From NCBI RefSeq assembly GCF_011777505.1, contig NZ_JAATJT010000002.1, forward strand, positions 496,001 to 560,000: a stretch of DNA of 64,000 nucleotides, read 5' to 3'. Below are positions 7,778-15,717 of the stretch, piece by piece. The stretch is from Gaetbulibacter sp. S0825 (GTDB taxonomy: Bacteria > Bacteroidota > Bacteroidia > Flavobacteriales > Flavobacteriaceae). The translations under genes and the position numbers were made by a program. Numbering within the stretch: the stretch's first letter is position 1; every line of letters begins with the position of its first letter. The notes beneath the pieces are model-generated. The model had not been told where the DNA came from, ran no database searches, and was given only the letters and a program-made list of their open reading frames with translations.

Positions 7778-8797
7778 ATGATTATAGATTTAAGAAGCGA
7801 TACTGTCACCAAACCAACTAAAGGCATGTTAGATGCTATGTTATCGGCGCAAGTTGGTGACGATGTCTATAAAGAAGACCCAACTGTTAATGCATTAGAA
7901 GAACGTATTGCAAAAATGTTTGGGAAGAAAACCGCATTATTTTTTCCAACCGGAAGTATGGCTAACCAAGCGGCGATTAAGTTGCATACCAATCCTGGGG
8001 AACAAGTAATATGCGATAAGTATGCGCATGTATATAATTACGAAGGTGGAGGTGCATCTTTTAATAGTGGTGTGTCTTGTAAACTTATTGATGGACACAG
8101 AGGTATGTTTACTGCGAGTCAAGTTGTAGAATCTATCAATCCACCAGATTTTTACCATAGCCCTTTAACAAGTTTAGTGGCTGTTGAAAATACAACTAAC
8201 AAAGGTGGTGGAGCCTGTTGGGATTTTGATGAAATCAAAAACATAAGAACGGTTTGTGATAACCATAACTTAGGATACCATCTAGATGGCGCTCGATTAT
8301 GGAATGCTTTAGTCACCAAAAAAGAAACTGCAAAGCAATACGGAGAAGTGTTCGATACTATTTCGGTGTGTTTAAGCAAAGGTTTGGGTTGTCCAATTGG
8401 CTCAGTATTAGTTGGTGATGATGACCTCATGAAAGGCGCTATTAGAATTAGAAAGATATTTGGTGGAGGTATGCGTCAAGTAGGATATTTAGCAGCAGCT
8501 GGATTATATGCTTTGGATAATAATATTGAAAGATTAGCTGAAGACCATAAAAAAGCTAAAGAGATAGGTGAGGTATTAAGTACTCTTTCTGCTGTAAAGA
8601 TTGTTGAACCTATTGAAACTAATATTATCATTTTTGAATTGCATCCTAGTATTAGCGAAACTGACTTTGTTCAAAAATTAACTGATAATAATATTCATAT
8701 TATAGGAATGGGAGGCGGAAAGCTACGAATGGTAACCCATTTAGATTATACTGATGCGATGCATGAGAAGTTGTTAAAGACTCTCAAAGATTTATAA
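7778..8797 (+). CDS. ltaE: Low-specificity threonine aldolase family PLP enzyme
   Basis: This fold-type I PLP enzyme cleaves L-threonine or L-allo-threonine to glycine and acetaldehyde. It begins IIDLRSDTVTKPT, the family hallmark. It contains FPTGSMANQ for cofactor phosphate binding, HLDGARLWNA with the PLP-pyridine aspartate, and SVCLSKGLGCPIGS with the Schiff-base lysine. It has 339 residues from the ATG at 7778. An alternative ATG at 7772 adds Met-Asn but lies in the intergenic repeat, so 7778 is preferred. The next gene starts 13 bases downstream and is probably co-transcribed. Confidence 0.9.
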   Translation: MIIDLRSDTVTKPTKGMLDAMLSAQVGDDVYKEDPTVNALEERIAKMFGKKTALFFPTGSMANQAAIKLHTNPGEQVICDKYAHVYNYEGGGASFNSGVSCKLIDGHRGMFTASQVVESINPPDFYHSPLTSLVAVENTTNKGGGACWDFDEIKNIRTVCDNHNLGYHLDGARLWNALVTKKETAKQYGEVFDTISVCLSKGLGCPIGSVLVGDDDLMKGAIRIRKIFGGGMRQVGYLAAAGLYALDNNIERLAEDHKKAKEIGEVLSTLSAVKIVEPIETNIIIFELHPSISETDFVQKLTDNNIHIIGMGGGKLRMVTHLDYTDAMHEKLLKTLKDL

Positions 8798-8810
8798 AAC
8801 AACCCTTCTA

Positions 8811-9092
8811 ATGAAACTTTCAACAAAATATCCCGGAGAATATTTTAATCATTGGATTGCTATGTTTGCAACGAATAATTCAGAATTAAACGAGGCTATT
8901 ATTAAAGATCATATTGAAATGTATAAAAGCTTCGAAGGAGAAGAAGAGTTTACTGAACTAAAACTAGAGATTAAAGATATTATTGATAATGGTGATTTAC
9001 ACAAATTTGTTAAAGTTGCCAAAAACTATGGGTTAAAAAAAGTTAGGAACAAAGATTTAATGGTTATGGTAGAGTTAATAACTTCCCAATGA
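8811..9092 (+). CDS. Conserved-looking small protein of unknown function
   Basis: This 93-residue soluble protein has no signal peptide, membrane segment or cysteine. It is mainly helical and acidic in the middle (MYKSFEGEEEFTELKLEIKD), with a basic patch near the end (KNYGLKKVRNKD). It lies 13 bases after the threonine aldolase gene on the same strand, suggesting one transcript. I do not recognise a family and the context gives no clear role. Confidence 0.65.
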   Translation: MKLSTKYPGEYFNHWIAMFATNNSELNEAIIKDHIEMYKSFEGEEEFTELKLEIKDIIDNGDLHKFVKVAKNYGLKKVRNKDLMVMVELITSQ

Positions 9093-9147
9093 GAATATTT
9101 AGCATCTTTTAAATTTCGTATCTTCAAATAAACTGTAACACTAGTTT

Positions 9148-9555
9148 ATGCGAAATATCTTCTATCTATTTTGTGTCATTGGCTTACTTGTGAGTTGTAA
9201 CTATAGAGACTCAAAAAAATACGTTTGGCACTCTCGTGAAGTGACAGCAACTGCCTATAACTCCTTAGCATATCAAACAAGCGAGCAACCAAATATTACT
9301 GCTTTTGGAGATTCTTTAAAACCAGGAATGAAATGTATAGCTGTGTCTAGAGATTTATTGGCTTTAGGCTTAAAGCACAATACGCTAATTACTATTGAGG
9401 GATTAGAAGGTATTTACCTCGTTAAAGACAAAATGAATAGACGTTGGCAAAACCGTATTGATATTTATATGGGAAATGATGTAAAAGCTGCTAGAGAATG
9501 GGGACGTAAAAAACTAACAATAAAGTATCGCCTAGAAGTAAAAGATTCTATTTAA
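9148..9555 (+). CDS. 3D-domain lipoprotein (double-psi beta-barrel, RlpA/MltA-like fold)
   Basis: This is a 135-residue protein with a lipoprotein signal ([10 protein letters not shown], lipidated Cys at residue 17). The 3D domain follows: VTATAYNS, then [22 protein letters not shown], the aspartate-bearing RIDIYMG and [13 protein letters not shown]. The named Asp residues of 3D domains (in the KDKMN and RIDIYM regions) are present. The domain occurs in cell-wall lytic transglycosylases and spore or Rpf-like proteins, so a peptidoglycan-related role in the periplasm is likely but unproven. Its stop codon overlaps the end of the converging ybaB gene by 8 bases, in the shared sequence TTTAAA. 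Confidence 0.82.
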   Translation: MRNIFYLFCVIGLLVSCNYRDSKKYVWHSREVTATAYNSLAYQTSEQPNITAFGDSLKPGMKCIAVSRDLLALGLKHNTLITIEGLEGIYLVKDKMNRRWQNRIDIYMGNDVKAAREWGRKKLTIKYRLEVKDSI

Positions 9556-9874
9556 ACATATTATCCATTCCAGGAATATTTGGCATACCTTCTTTGGCAA
9601 CTGCAGCTACTTCTGCTTCATGTACATTACCAGCTTTTTCAATCGCTTTGTTTATCGTTAAAATCAAGTAATCTTCCAATTGTTCCTTATCTTCAAGAAG
9701 TTGTTCGTCAATTTCAATAGATTTAATGACTCTATTTCCAGTAAGGGTTACTTTTAATAAACCATCAGAACTAGACTCGTCTATATAAACCGTTTTTAAT
9801 CGTTCTTTAGTAGCTTCAACTTTAGCTTGGGTTTCTTTAAGTTTTCCCATCATTCCCATTAAATCTCCAAACAT
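9548..9874 (-). CDS. ybaB: YbaB/EbfC family nucleoid-associated protein
   Basis: This 108-residue DNA-binding protein has the YbaB layout. A helical start ([26 protein letters not shown]) is followed by a beta sheet with [15 protein letters not shown], then a second helix ([19 protein letters not shown]). The end is Met/Pro-rich ([11 protein letters not shown]), as usual for the family. It binds DNA as a dimer and shapes the nucleoid. The usual dnaX/recR neighbours are absent. A perfect -7 element lies at 9900-9907. Confidence 0.9.
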   Translation of the reverse strand: MFGDLMGMMGKLKETQAKVEATKERLKTVYIDESSSDGLLKVTLTGNRVIKSIEIDEQLLEDKEQLEDYLILTINKAIEKAGNVHEAEVAAVAKEGMPNIPGMDNMFK

Positions 9875-9899
9875 AATTTTTAGTTTTTGGTTTCTAGTA

Positions 9900-9907
9900 C
9901 AAAACTA
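9900..9907 (-). promoter_or_regulatory. -7 element for ybaB
   Basis: The minus strand reads TAGTTTTG (TAnnTTTG), 26 bases upstream of the ybaB ATG at 9874. It is divergent from the element at 9919-9926, 11 bases away. Confidence 0.65.
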
Positions 9908-9918
9908 TTTAATTTTTC

Positions 9919-9926
9919 TATTTTTG
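9919..9926 (+). promoter_or_regulatory. -7 element for the S9 peptidase gene
   Basis: TATTTTTG matches TAnnTTTG. It covers the TTG at 9924 that would give the longest reading frame, which therefore cannot be the start. Transcription should begin near 9933. Confidence 0.65.
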
Positions 9927-9956
9927 AACGCTAAAGAATGCTTAAAATTCATCTTC

Positions 9957-12017
9957 TTGAAAAAAAATAATGTTCCTCCAATCGCTAAACAAATCCCTAA
10001 GGAATTGGTAGCCCATAATGATGTTAGAATCGATAATTACTTTTGGTTAAACGATAGAGATAACCCAGATGTTATTGATTATTTAGAGCAAGAGAATGCG
10101 TATTGTGATAGTATGATGAAACATACTGAACAATTTCAGAAGAACTTGTTTGAAGAAATGAAATCACGCATTAAGGAAGATGACGAATCTGTACCATACA
10201 AATACAATGGCTATTGGTATATCGTGAAATTTGAAACTGGTAAAAATTATCCTATTTACATCAGGCGAAAAGACACACTAGATTCTCAAGACGAATTGTT
10301 GTTTAATTGTAACGAAATGGCTGAAGGTCATTCGTATTTTAAGCTCACGGGGATTAGTATTAGTCCAGATAATTCAAAAGTCTCATTTGGTTTAGATACT
10401 GTTGGAAGACGTCAATACACAATTCATATAAAGGATTTAGAAACTAACGAGCTTTTTTCTGACAAAATAACCAATGCAACAGGTTCGTCAACTTGGGCAA
10501 ATGATTGTAAAACCTTGTTTTATACCTCTAAAAATGAGCAAACTCTTCGTTCAGAAAAAGTGTTTAAGCATCATTTAGGGACAGATTCTAAAAACGACAA
10601 GCTCGTATATCATGAAAAAGATGATACTTTTAACGTGTCTGTGTATAAGTCAAAATCACGACAATACCTCATTATTGGAAGTCATAGTACACTAACCAAT
10701 GAATATCAAGTGTTAAATGCTGACACACCTAATGCAAATTTTAAACTATTTCAGGAACGTATAAGAGGGTTAGAGTATAGTATTTCACATTTCGAAGAGC
10801 ATTTCTACATACTAACTAATTTGGATAATGCGACTAATTTCAAACTAATGAAAACTAATGTCGTCAATACTGCCATTAAAAATTGGAAAGAAGTCATTCC
10901 ACATCGAAAAGAGGTGATGCTTGAAGGAATCGACATTTTTAAGGAATTTTTAGTGATGAGCGAGCGTGAAAATGGCTTAAATAATATTAGAATTAAACGT
11001 TGGGACAATACAGATGATTATTATTTGCCTTTTGATAACGAAACTTATACTGCTTACACAAGTACTAATGTAGATTTCGATACAAGCATTTTGCGTTATG
11101 GCTATAATGCACTTACAACACCAGTTTCTATCATAGATTTTGATATGGTTAACAAAACCAAAAACATTAAAAAAGAACAAGAAGTTTTAGGTGGAAAGTT
11201 TAAAAAAGAAAACTATGTATCTGAGCGTATTTGGGCAACAGCAGGCGATGGTACAAAAATTCCAATGTCTCTAGTGCATCATAAGAGCACAACAAAGAGC
11301 AAAGCCACACCATTGTTAATGTACGCTTATGGATCCTATGGACACACAATAGACCCATACTTTTCAACGATAAGATTATCGCTCTTAGATAGAGGTTTTA
11401 TATACGTGATTGCGCATATTAGAGGAAGTGAATATTTAGGAAGGCCTTGGTATGAAAACGGAAAACTGCTGTTGAAGAAAAATACTTTTACCGATTTTAT
11501 TGATTGCACAAAGCATTTAATTGCAAAAAATTATTCATCACCTAGCCATTTATATGCTATGGGAGGAAGCGCAGGAGGATTGCTTATGGGAAGTATCATG
11601 AATATGGCACCAAACCTTTATAATGGTATTGTAGCACAAGTACCTTTTGTAGATGTTATAACAACAATGTTAGATGATTCCATTCCATTAACTACTGGAG
11701 AGTATGACGAATGGGGAAATCCAAATGACTTAGCATATTACAGCTATATGAAATCATATTCGCCTTATGATAATGTAAGTAAACAAAACTATCCTAATAC
11801 ATTGATAACAACAGGTTTGCACGACAGTCAAGTACAATATTGGGAACCAGCAAAATGGGCGGCCAAATTACGAACTCATAAAACAAATGATGCACTTTTA
11901 TTGCTAAAAACGAATATGGATGCAGGGCATGGTGGCGCATCTGGACGTTTTGAATCTTTAAAAGAAGATGCGCTAGAGTTTGCATTTTTATTAGACTTAG
12001 AAGGGATTTCTGCCTAA
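9957..12017 (+). CDS. ptrB: S9A prolyl oligopeptidase family, oligopeptidase B-like
   Basis: This cytoplasmic serine peptidase cuts short peptides, after basic residues in oligopeptidase B. An N-terminal beta-propeller is followed by an alpha/beta hydrolase domain. The catalytic serine is in MGGSAGGLLMGS, the aspartate in TGLHDSQVQYWEPAKW and the histidine in MDAGHGGASGR. A start at TTG 9957 gives KKNNVPPIAKQIPKE and 686 residues, the usual length. No in-frame ATG exists near the family start. An out-of-frame ATG at 9938 opens a 10-codon frame ending at the 8-A run just before AATAATG. Loss of one A there would fuse that ATG to the gene. I take TTG as the start. Confidence 0.88.
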   Translation: MKKNNVPPIAKQIPKELVAHNDVRIDNYFWLNDRDNPDVIDYLEQENAYCDSMMKHTEQFQKNLFEEMKSRIKEDDESVPYKYNGYWYIVKFETGKNYPIYIRRKDTLDSQDELLFNCNEMAEGHSYFKLTGISISPDNSKVSFGLDTVGRRQYTIHIKDLETNELFSDKITNATGSSTWANDCKTLFYTSKNEQTLRSEKVFKHHLGTDSKNDKLVYHEKDDTFNVSVYKSKSRQYLIIGSHSTLTNEYQVLNADTPNANFKLFQERIRGLEYSISHFEEHFYILTNLDNATNFKLMKTNVVNTAIKNWKEVIPHRKEVMLEGIDIFKEFLVMSERENGLNNIRIKRWDNTDDYYLPFDNETYTAYTSTNVDFDTSILRYGYNALTTPVSIIDFDMVNKTKNIKKEQEVLGGKFKKENYVSERIWATAGDGTKIPMSLVHHKSTTKSKATPLLMYAYGSYGHTIDPYFSTIRLSLLDRGFIYVIAHIRGSEYLGRPWYENGKLLLKKNTFTDFIDCTKHLIAKNYSSPSHLYAMGGSAGGLLMGSIMNMAPNLYNGIVAQVPFVDVITTMLDDSIPLTTGEYDEWGNPNDLAYYSYMKSYSPYDNVSKQNYPNTLITTGLHDSQVQYWEPAKWAAKLRTHKTNDALLLLKTNMDAGHGGASGRFESLKEDALEFAFLLDLEGISA

Positions 12018-12031
12018 TTAAAAAAAAATTG

Positions 12032-12039
12032 TACTTTTG
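12032..12039 (+). promoter_or_regulatory. -7 element for the cysteine-synthase-like gene
   Basis: TACTTTTG matches TAnnTTTG. The leader (about 12046-12079) contains an inverted repeat AAGTTG (12042-12047) / CAACTT (12062-12067). Confidence 0.65.
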
Positions 12040-12079
12040 CCAAGTTGAAGAGTTGTTATTGCAACTTTAAATTACATTT

Positions 12080-13120
12080 ATGAAACAAAGCAAAAATGTA
12101 TTTGATAACGTGTTAGACCTCATTGGAAAAACACCTCTAATCAAACTTAATAAAATGACCTCAGATTTTAAAGGTGAATACTTGGCAAAAGTAGAAGCTT
12201 TTAATCCTGGTCATTCTTCCAAAGATAGAATAGCACTCTACATAATTGAAGAAGCCGAAAAAAAAGGTATTCTAAAACCAGGTGATACTATTATAGAAAC
12301 TACCTCTGGAAATACTGGTTTCAGTATTGCCATGGTAAGTATCATTAAGGGGTATGATTGCATTTTAGCAGTAAGTTCTAAGTCATCTGCAGACAAAATA
12401 GATATGCTTCGCACCATGGGAGCGAAAGTGTATGTGTGTCCTGCGCACGTGAGTGCAGACGATCCACGTTCATATTATCAAGTAGCAAAACGTTTACACG
12501 AAGAAACAAAAGGATCGGTGTATATCAATCAGTATTTCAATGAACTTAATTTGCAAGCGCATTACGAGACGACTGGACCTGAAATTTGGGAGCAAACAGA
12601 AGGTAAAATAACACACTTGATTGCTTGTAGTGGAACTGGAGGTACAATTTCAGGAACGGCTAAGTATTTAAAAGAGCAAAATTCAAGTATTAAAATAATA
12701 GGTGTTGATGCTTATGGATCGGTGCTTAAAAAATACCATGAAACCCGTGAGTTAGATACAGATGAAATTTATCCATATAGAATTGAAGGCTTAGGAAAAA
12801 ATTTAATTCCTACTGCTACAGATTTTGATATGATTGATAAATTTGTAAAAGTAACTGACGAAGAAAGCGCACACACAGCTCGTGAGATTGCAAGAACTGA
12901 AGGCTTATTTGTTGGCTATACAAGTGGCGCAGCAATGCAAGCGATAAAGCAGCTTAGCGAAGAAGGTGAATTCAAGAAAAATGATAAAATCGTTGTTATT
13001 TTCCCTGACCATGGATCACGATATATGAGCAAAATATACAGTGATAAATGGATGGAAGACCAAGGCTTTTTTGATAGTGAAAATGAAGCGTCAATTAAAA
13101 AGACACAATATATTAATTAA
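12080..13120 (+). CDS. Cysteine synthase/CBS-family PLP enzyme; candidate cysteate synthase
   Basis: This is a fold-type II PLP enzyme of 346 residues. The Schiff-base lysine is in NPGHSSKDR, the substrate loop is TTSGNTG, and the phosphate-binding loop is [10 protein letters not shown]. No CBS regulatory domains follow. Family members replace the beta substituent of serine, O-acetylserine or O-phosphoserine with a sulfur nucleophile. The neighbour at 13278 is an alpha-oxoamine synthase, and this pairing is the one reported for sulfonolipid makers, where a CBS-like enzyme makes cysteate. Cysteate synthase is therefore a good inference. Ordinary cysteine synthase or cystathionine beta-synthase cannot be excluded by eye. 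It has its own promoter (12032-12039) and terminator (13143-13180). Confidence 0.85.
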   Translation: MKQSKNVFDNVLDLIGKTPLIKLNKMTSDFKGEYLAKVEAFNPGHSSKDRIALYIIEEAEKKGILKPGDTIIETTSGNTGFSIAMVSIIKGYDCILAVSSKSSADKIDMLRTMGAKVYVCPAHVSADDPRSYYQVAKRLHEETKGSVYINQYFNELNLQAHYETTGPEIWEQTEGKITHLIACSGTGGTISGTAKYLKEQNSSIKIIGVDAYGSVLKKYHETRELDTDEIYPYRIEGLGKNLIPTATDFDMIDKFVKVTDEESAHTAREIARTEGLFVGYTSGAAMQAIKQLSEEGEFKKNDKIVVIFPDHGSRYMSKIYSDKWMEDQGFFDSENEASIKKTQYIN

Positions 13121-13142
13121 CCAAAATAACTAACCATACCCA

Positions 13143-13180
13143 CCTGTAATGCTTTTCATACAAGTATTACAGGTTTTTTT
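13143..13180 (+). terminator. Intrinsic terminator after the cysteine-synthase-like gene
   Basis: CCTGTAATGCTT (13143-13154) pairs with AAGTATTACAGG (13162-13173), including one G-U, around a 7-base loop. Seven Ts follow. It separates this gene from the following oxoamine synthase, so the two are separate transcription units. Confidence 0.9.
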
Positions 13181-13242
13181 GTGGACTAAGTATTATAAAC
13201 ATATAGTGTATAAATTAATTATGTAGTAAAGATTAATTTGCA

Positions 13243-13250
13243 TAATTTTG
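13243..13250 (+). promoter_or_regulatory. -7 element for the alpha-oxoamine synthase gene
   Basis: TAATTTTG matches TAnnTTTG, 27 bases upstream of the ATG at 13278. No convincing -33 TTG is seen. Confidence 0.65.
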
Positions 13251-13277
13251 CTGCATCTAACTAAGACTAATAGCTGA

Positions 13278-14537
13278 ATGAAGGATTTATTTGAAAAAAT
13301 ATATAAAGACAAGGGACCATTAGGAAAATGGGCTTCACAAGCAGAAGGTTATTTTGTATTTCCTAAGCTTGAGGGTGAGATTAGTAACAGAATGAAATTT
13401 CAAGGTAAAGAAGTTATCACTTGGAGTATCAATGACTATCTAGGATTAGCAAATCACCCTGAAGTGCGTAAAGTTGATGCCGAAGCTGGAGCTGCTTACG
13501 GTTCTGCGTATCCAATGGGAGCTAGAATGATGTCTGGTCATACCTCACTTCACGAACAATTACAAAATGAATTGGCTGCTTTTGTCAATAAAGAAGCTGC
13601 GTATTTGCTCAACTTTGGTTATCAAGGAATGGTGTCGACTATTGATGCACTTGTATCCAAAGATGATATTATTGTTTATGATGTTGATGCACATGCTTGT
13701 ATTATTGATGGTGTACGTCTTCATATGGGAAAACGCTTTACTTATAAGCACAATGATGTAGAAAGTCTAGAGAAAAACCTAGAACGTGCAACTAAAATGG
13801 CAGAACAAACTGGAGGAGGAATTTTAGTAATTTCTGAAGGTGTGTTTGGAATGCGTGGAGAACAAGGGCGTTTAAAAGAAATTGCTGCGCTTAAAAAGAA
13901 ATTTAATTTCAGATTATTTGTTGATGATGCACATGGTTTTGGAACTCTAGGAAAAACTGGTGCTGGAGCAGGAGAAGAGCAAGGTGTACAAGACGATATA
14001 GATGTTTATTTTGCAACTTTTGCTAAATCAATGGCAAGTACAGGAGCATTTATTGCTGCAGATAAAGAAATAATCGATTATTTAAAATATAACTTGCGTT
14101 CGCAAATGTTTGCAAAATCATTGCAAATGCAGTTGGTTGTTGGAGCATTGAAGCGTTTGGATATGCTTAGAACAATGCCAGAGCTTAAAAACAATCTTTG
14201 GACAATTGTAAATGCATTACAATCTGGACTTACAGAGCGTGGTTTTGACATTGGTACAACTCAAAGTTGTGTGACACCTGTATATTTAAAAGGTAGTATT
14301 CCAGAAGCGATGGCGTTAGTTAGGGATTTAAGAGAAAATTATGGAATCTTCTGTTCTATAGTGGTTTATCCTGTAGTACCTAAAGGAATTATTTTACTAA
14401 GAATGATACCTACAGCAACACATACTTTAGAAGATGTTGAGATAACTTTAAATGCTTTTTCAGCAATTAGAGAGCGTTTAGAAAACGGAACATATAAGCG
14501 TCTATCAGCTGCAGTTAGTGCTGCTATGGGTGAATAA
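13278..14537 (+). CDS. Alpha-oxoamine synthase (serine palmitoyltransferase-like); candidate cysteate acyltransferase
   Basis: This 419-residue fold-type I PLP enzyme condenses an amino acid with a fatty acyl thioester, releasing CO2. Features include NDYLGLANHPEV, GARMMSGHTSLHEQLQNELA, the cofactor-stacking region DVDAHACIIDGV, VDDAHGFGTLG with the PLP aspartate and histidine, and the lysine in ATFAKSMASTGAFI. Its length and N-terminal extension fit serine palmitoyltransferase-like enzymes better than KBL or BioF. With the cysteate-synthase-like neighbour it is a candidate for making 3-keto-capnine from cysteate, the committed step to sulfonolipids. Serine palmitoylation for ceramide remains the alternative. 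Confidence 0.88.
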   Translation: MKDLFEKIYKDKGPLGKWASQAEGYFVFPKLEGEISNRMKFQGKEVITWSINDYLGLANHPEVRKVDAEAGAAYGSAYPMGARMMSGHTSLHEQLQNELAAFVNKEAAYLLNFGYQGMVSTIDALVSKDDIIVYDVDAHACIIDGVRLHMGKRFTYKHNDVESLEKNLERATKMAEQTGGGILVISEGVFGMRGEQGRLKEIAALKKKFNFRLFVDDAHGFGTLGKTGAGAGEEQGVQDDIDVYFATFAKSMASTGAFIAADKEIIDYLKYNLRSQMFAKSLQMQLVVGALKRLDMLRTMPELKNNLWTIVNALQSGLTERGFDIGTTQSCVTPVYLKGSIPEAMALVRDLRENYGIFCSIVVYPVVPKGIILLRMIPTATHTLEDVEITLNAFSAIRERLENGTYKRLSAAVSAAMGE

Positions 14538-14556
14538 AATTTTAAGAATTAATAAT

Positions 14557-14587
14557 AAAAAGAGCCACTCATTGAGTGGCTCTTTTT
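14557..14587. terminator. Bidirectional intrinsic terminator
   Basis: AAAAGAGCCACTC, loop ATT (14571-14573), GAGTGGCTCTTTTT. It sits between two converging genes (stops at 14537 and 14586) and has U-tracts in both directions. Confidence 0.9.
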
Positions 14588-15707
14588 ATTTTATGTCTTT
14601 TACGTATGTGCATCGTTTTTTAAATACCTGCGGATTAAAATTCTTCCAAAGTTTTTGAATAGCAGTATTGTCATCAAGTTCAGGGCCTCTTATACACATT
14701 GTAATTCCCTTCTCGCTAAAAGTTTTATGAAACTCCTCAAAAATAACAGCAGTCACCCCTTTGTTTTGGTATTCCGGTAGTACACCAATAAGATAAAACG
14801 TAACAGTTTTACTATGCTTTTTTGCACGTAATAAATGTTTAAAACCAAAAGGCCATAGCTTTCCATTCATTTTTTGCAAAGCTTCAGCGTAAGATGGAGT
14901 CACTATTCCAAAACCAATAAGGTTGTCGTCTTTGTCTAAAACAAATTTTACATATTCAGGATTTAAGAAACCAATAAATTTCTTTTTAAAGTATTCTCGT
15001 TGGGCATCATTAATGTCAACAAAAGAGGATAATACCGAGTGCGACTTGGTAAACACCTCAAACATCTGATTTGTGTAAGGTAATATGTCCTTATTGCTAG
15101 TAAAATTTAAGGCTTTTAATTGATAGCGTTTTTTTACAAGCTCCTGAATTCTAGAAAAATATTCTGGTTTAATATCACTAAAAGCCATTTTATTTTCAGA
15201 ATATCCTTTTCCAAAAGTCATCCCGTATGCTTCTAGGTGCTTAACATAATATGGGTGGTTCTCCCAAGTAATCATGCTGCCTATATGGTCAAAACCTTCA
15301 TATACTACACCAACTTTGTCTAGGTTAGAAAATCCAATTGGACCTTCCACAAACTCTAATTTGTTAGTTTTACCAATCTCTGCTACTTTATCAAGTAGTG
15401 CGTTAGTAACATCTTGATCGTCAATGACATCAAACCAACCAAAGCGCATTTTTTTTATCTCTTGCTCTTTTACTTCAATCCAATTAATTAAAGCAGCAAC
15501 ACGGCCAACAATTTTTCCATCTTTGTACGCTAGAAAAAAGCGTCCGTCAGCATCTTGAAAAACTGGATTAATATTTTTATCGAATGTTCTTAGTTCTTCA
15601 CTAATAATAGGAGGTACCCAAGATTTTGAGTTTTTGTAGAGCGAAAATGGAAATTTTATAAATTTCTTTAAATCCTTTTTCGAAAGTGCTTCTTTAATTT
15701 CAATCAT
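14586..15707 (-). CDS. GNAT-fold protein of the YghO type; candidate N-acyltransferase
   Basis: This 373-residue soluble protein looks like a double GNAT fold. The C-terminal half has FYLIGVLPEYQNKGVTAVIF, a good acyl-CoA-binding motif A (Q-x-x-G/A-type). The first half has RFFLAYKDGKIVGRVAALIN, typical of GNAT strands 3-4. Such proteins are sometimes mislabelled GTP cyclohydrolase. It converges on the oxoamine synthase gene across a shared terminator. Bacterial ceramide synthase of Caulobacter is also a GNAT-type acyltransferase encoded near serine palmitoyltransferase, so N-acylation of capnine is a reasonable but unproven proposal. It is co-transcribed with the upstream barrel gene (10-base gap). 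Confidence 0.75.
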   Translation of the reverse strand: MIEIKEALSKKDLKKFIKFPFSLYKNSKSWVPPIISEELRTFDKNINPVFQDADGRFFLAYKDGKIVGRVAALINWIEVKEQEIKKMRFGWFDVIDDQDVTNALLDKVAEIGKTNKLEFVEGPIGFSNLDKVGVVYEGFDHIGSMITWENHPYYVKHLEAYGMTFGKGYSENKMAFSDIKPEYFSRIQELVKKRYQLKALNFTSNKDILPYTNQMFEVFTKSHSVLSSFVDINDAQREYFKKKFIGFLNPEYVKFVLDKDDNLIGFGIVTPSYAEALQKMNGKLWPFGFKHLLRAKKHSKTVTFYLIGVLPEYQNKGVTAVIFEEFHKTFSEKGITMCIRGPELDDNTAIQKLWKNFNPQVFKKRCTYVKDIK

Positions 15708-15717
15708 ATATCAATTT

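Noticed and set aside
9226-9241. TGGCACTCTCGTGAAG as a sigma-54 promoter
   Set aside because: It lies inside the 3D-domain lipoprotein coding sequence, far from any start, and the -12 block does not match.
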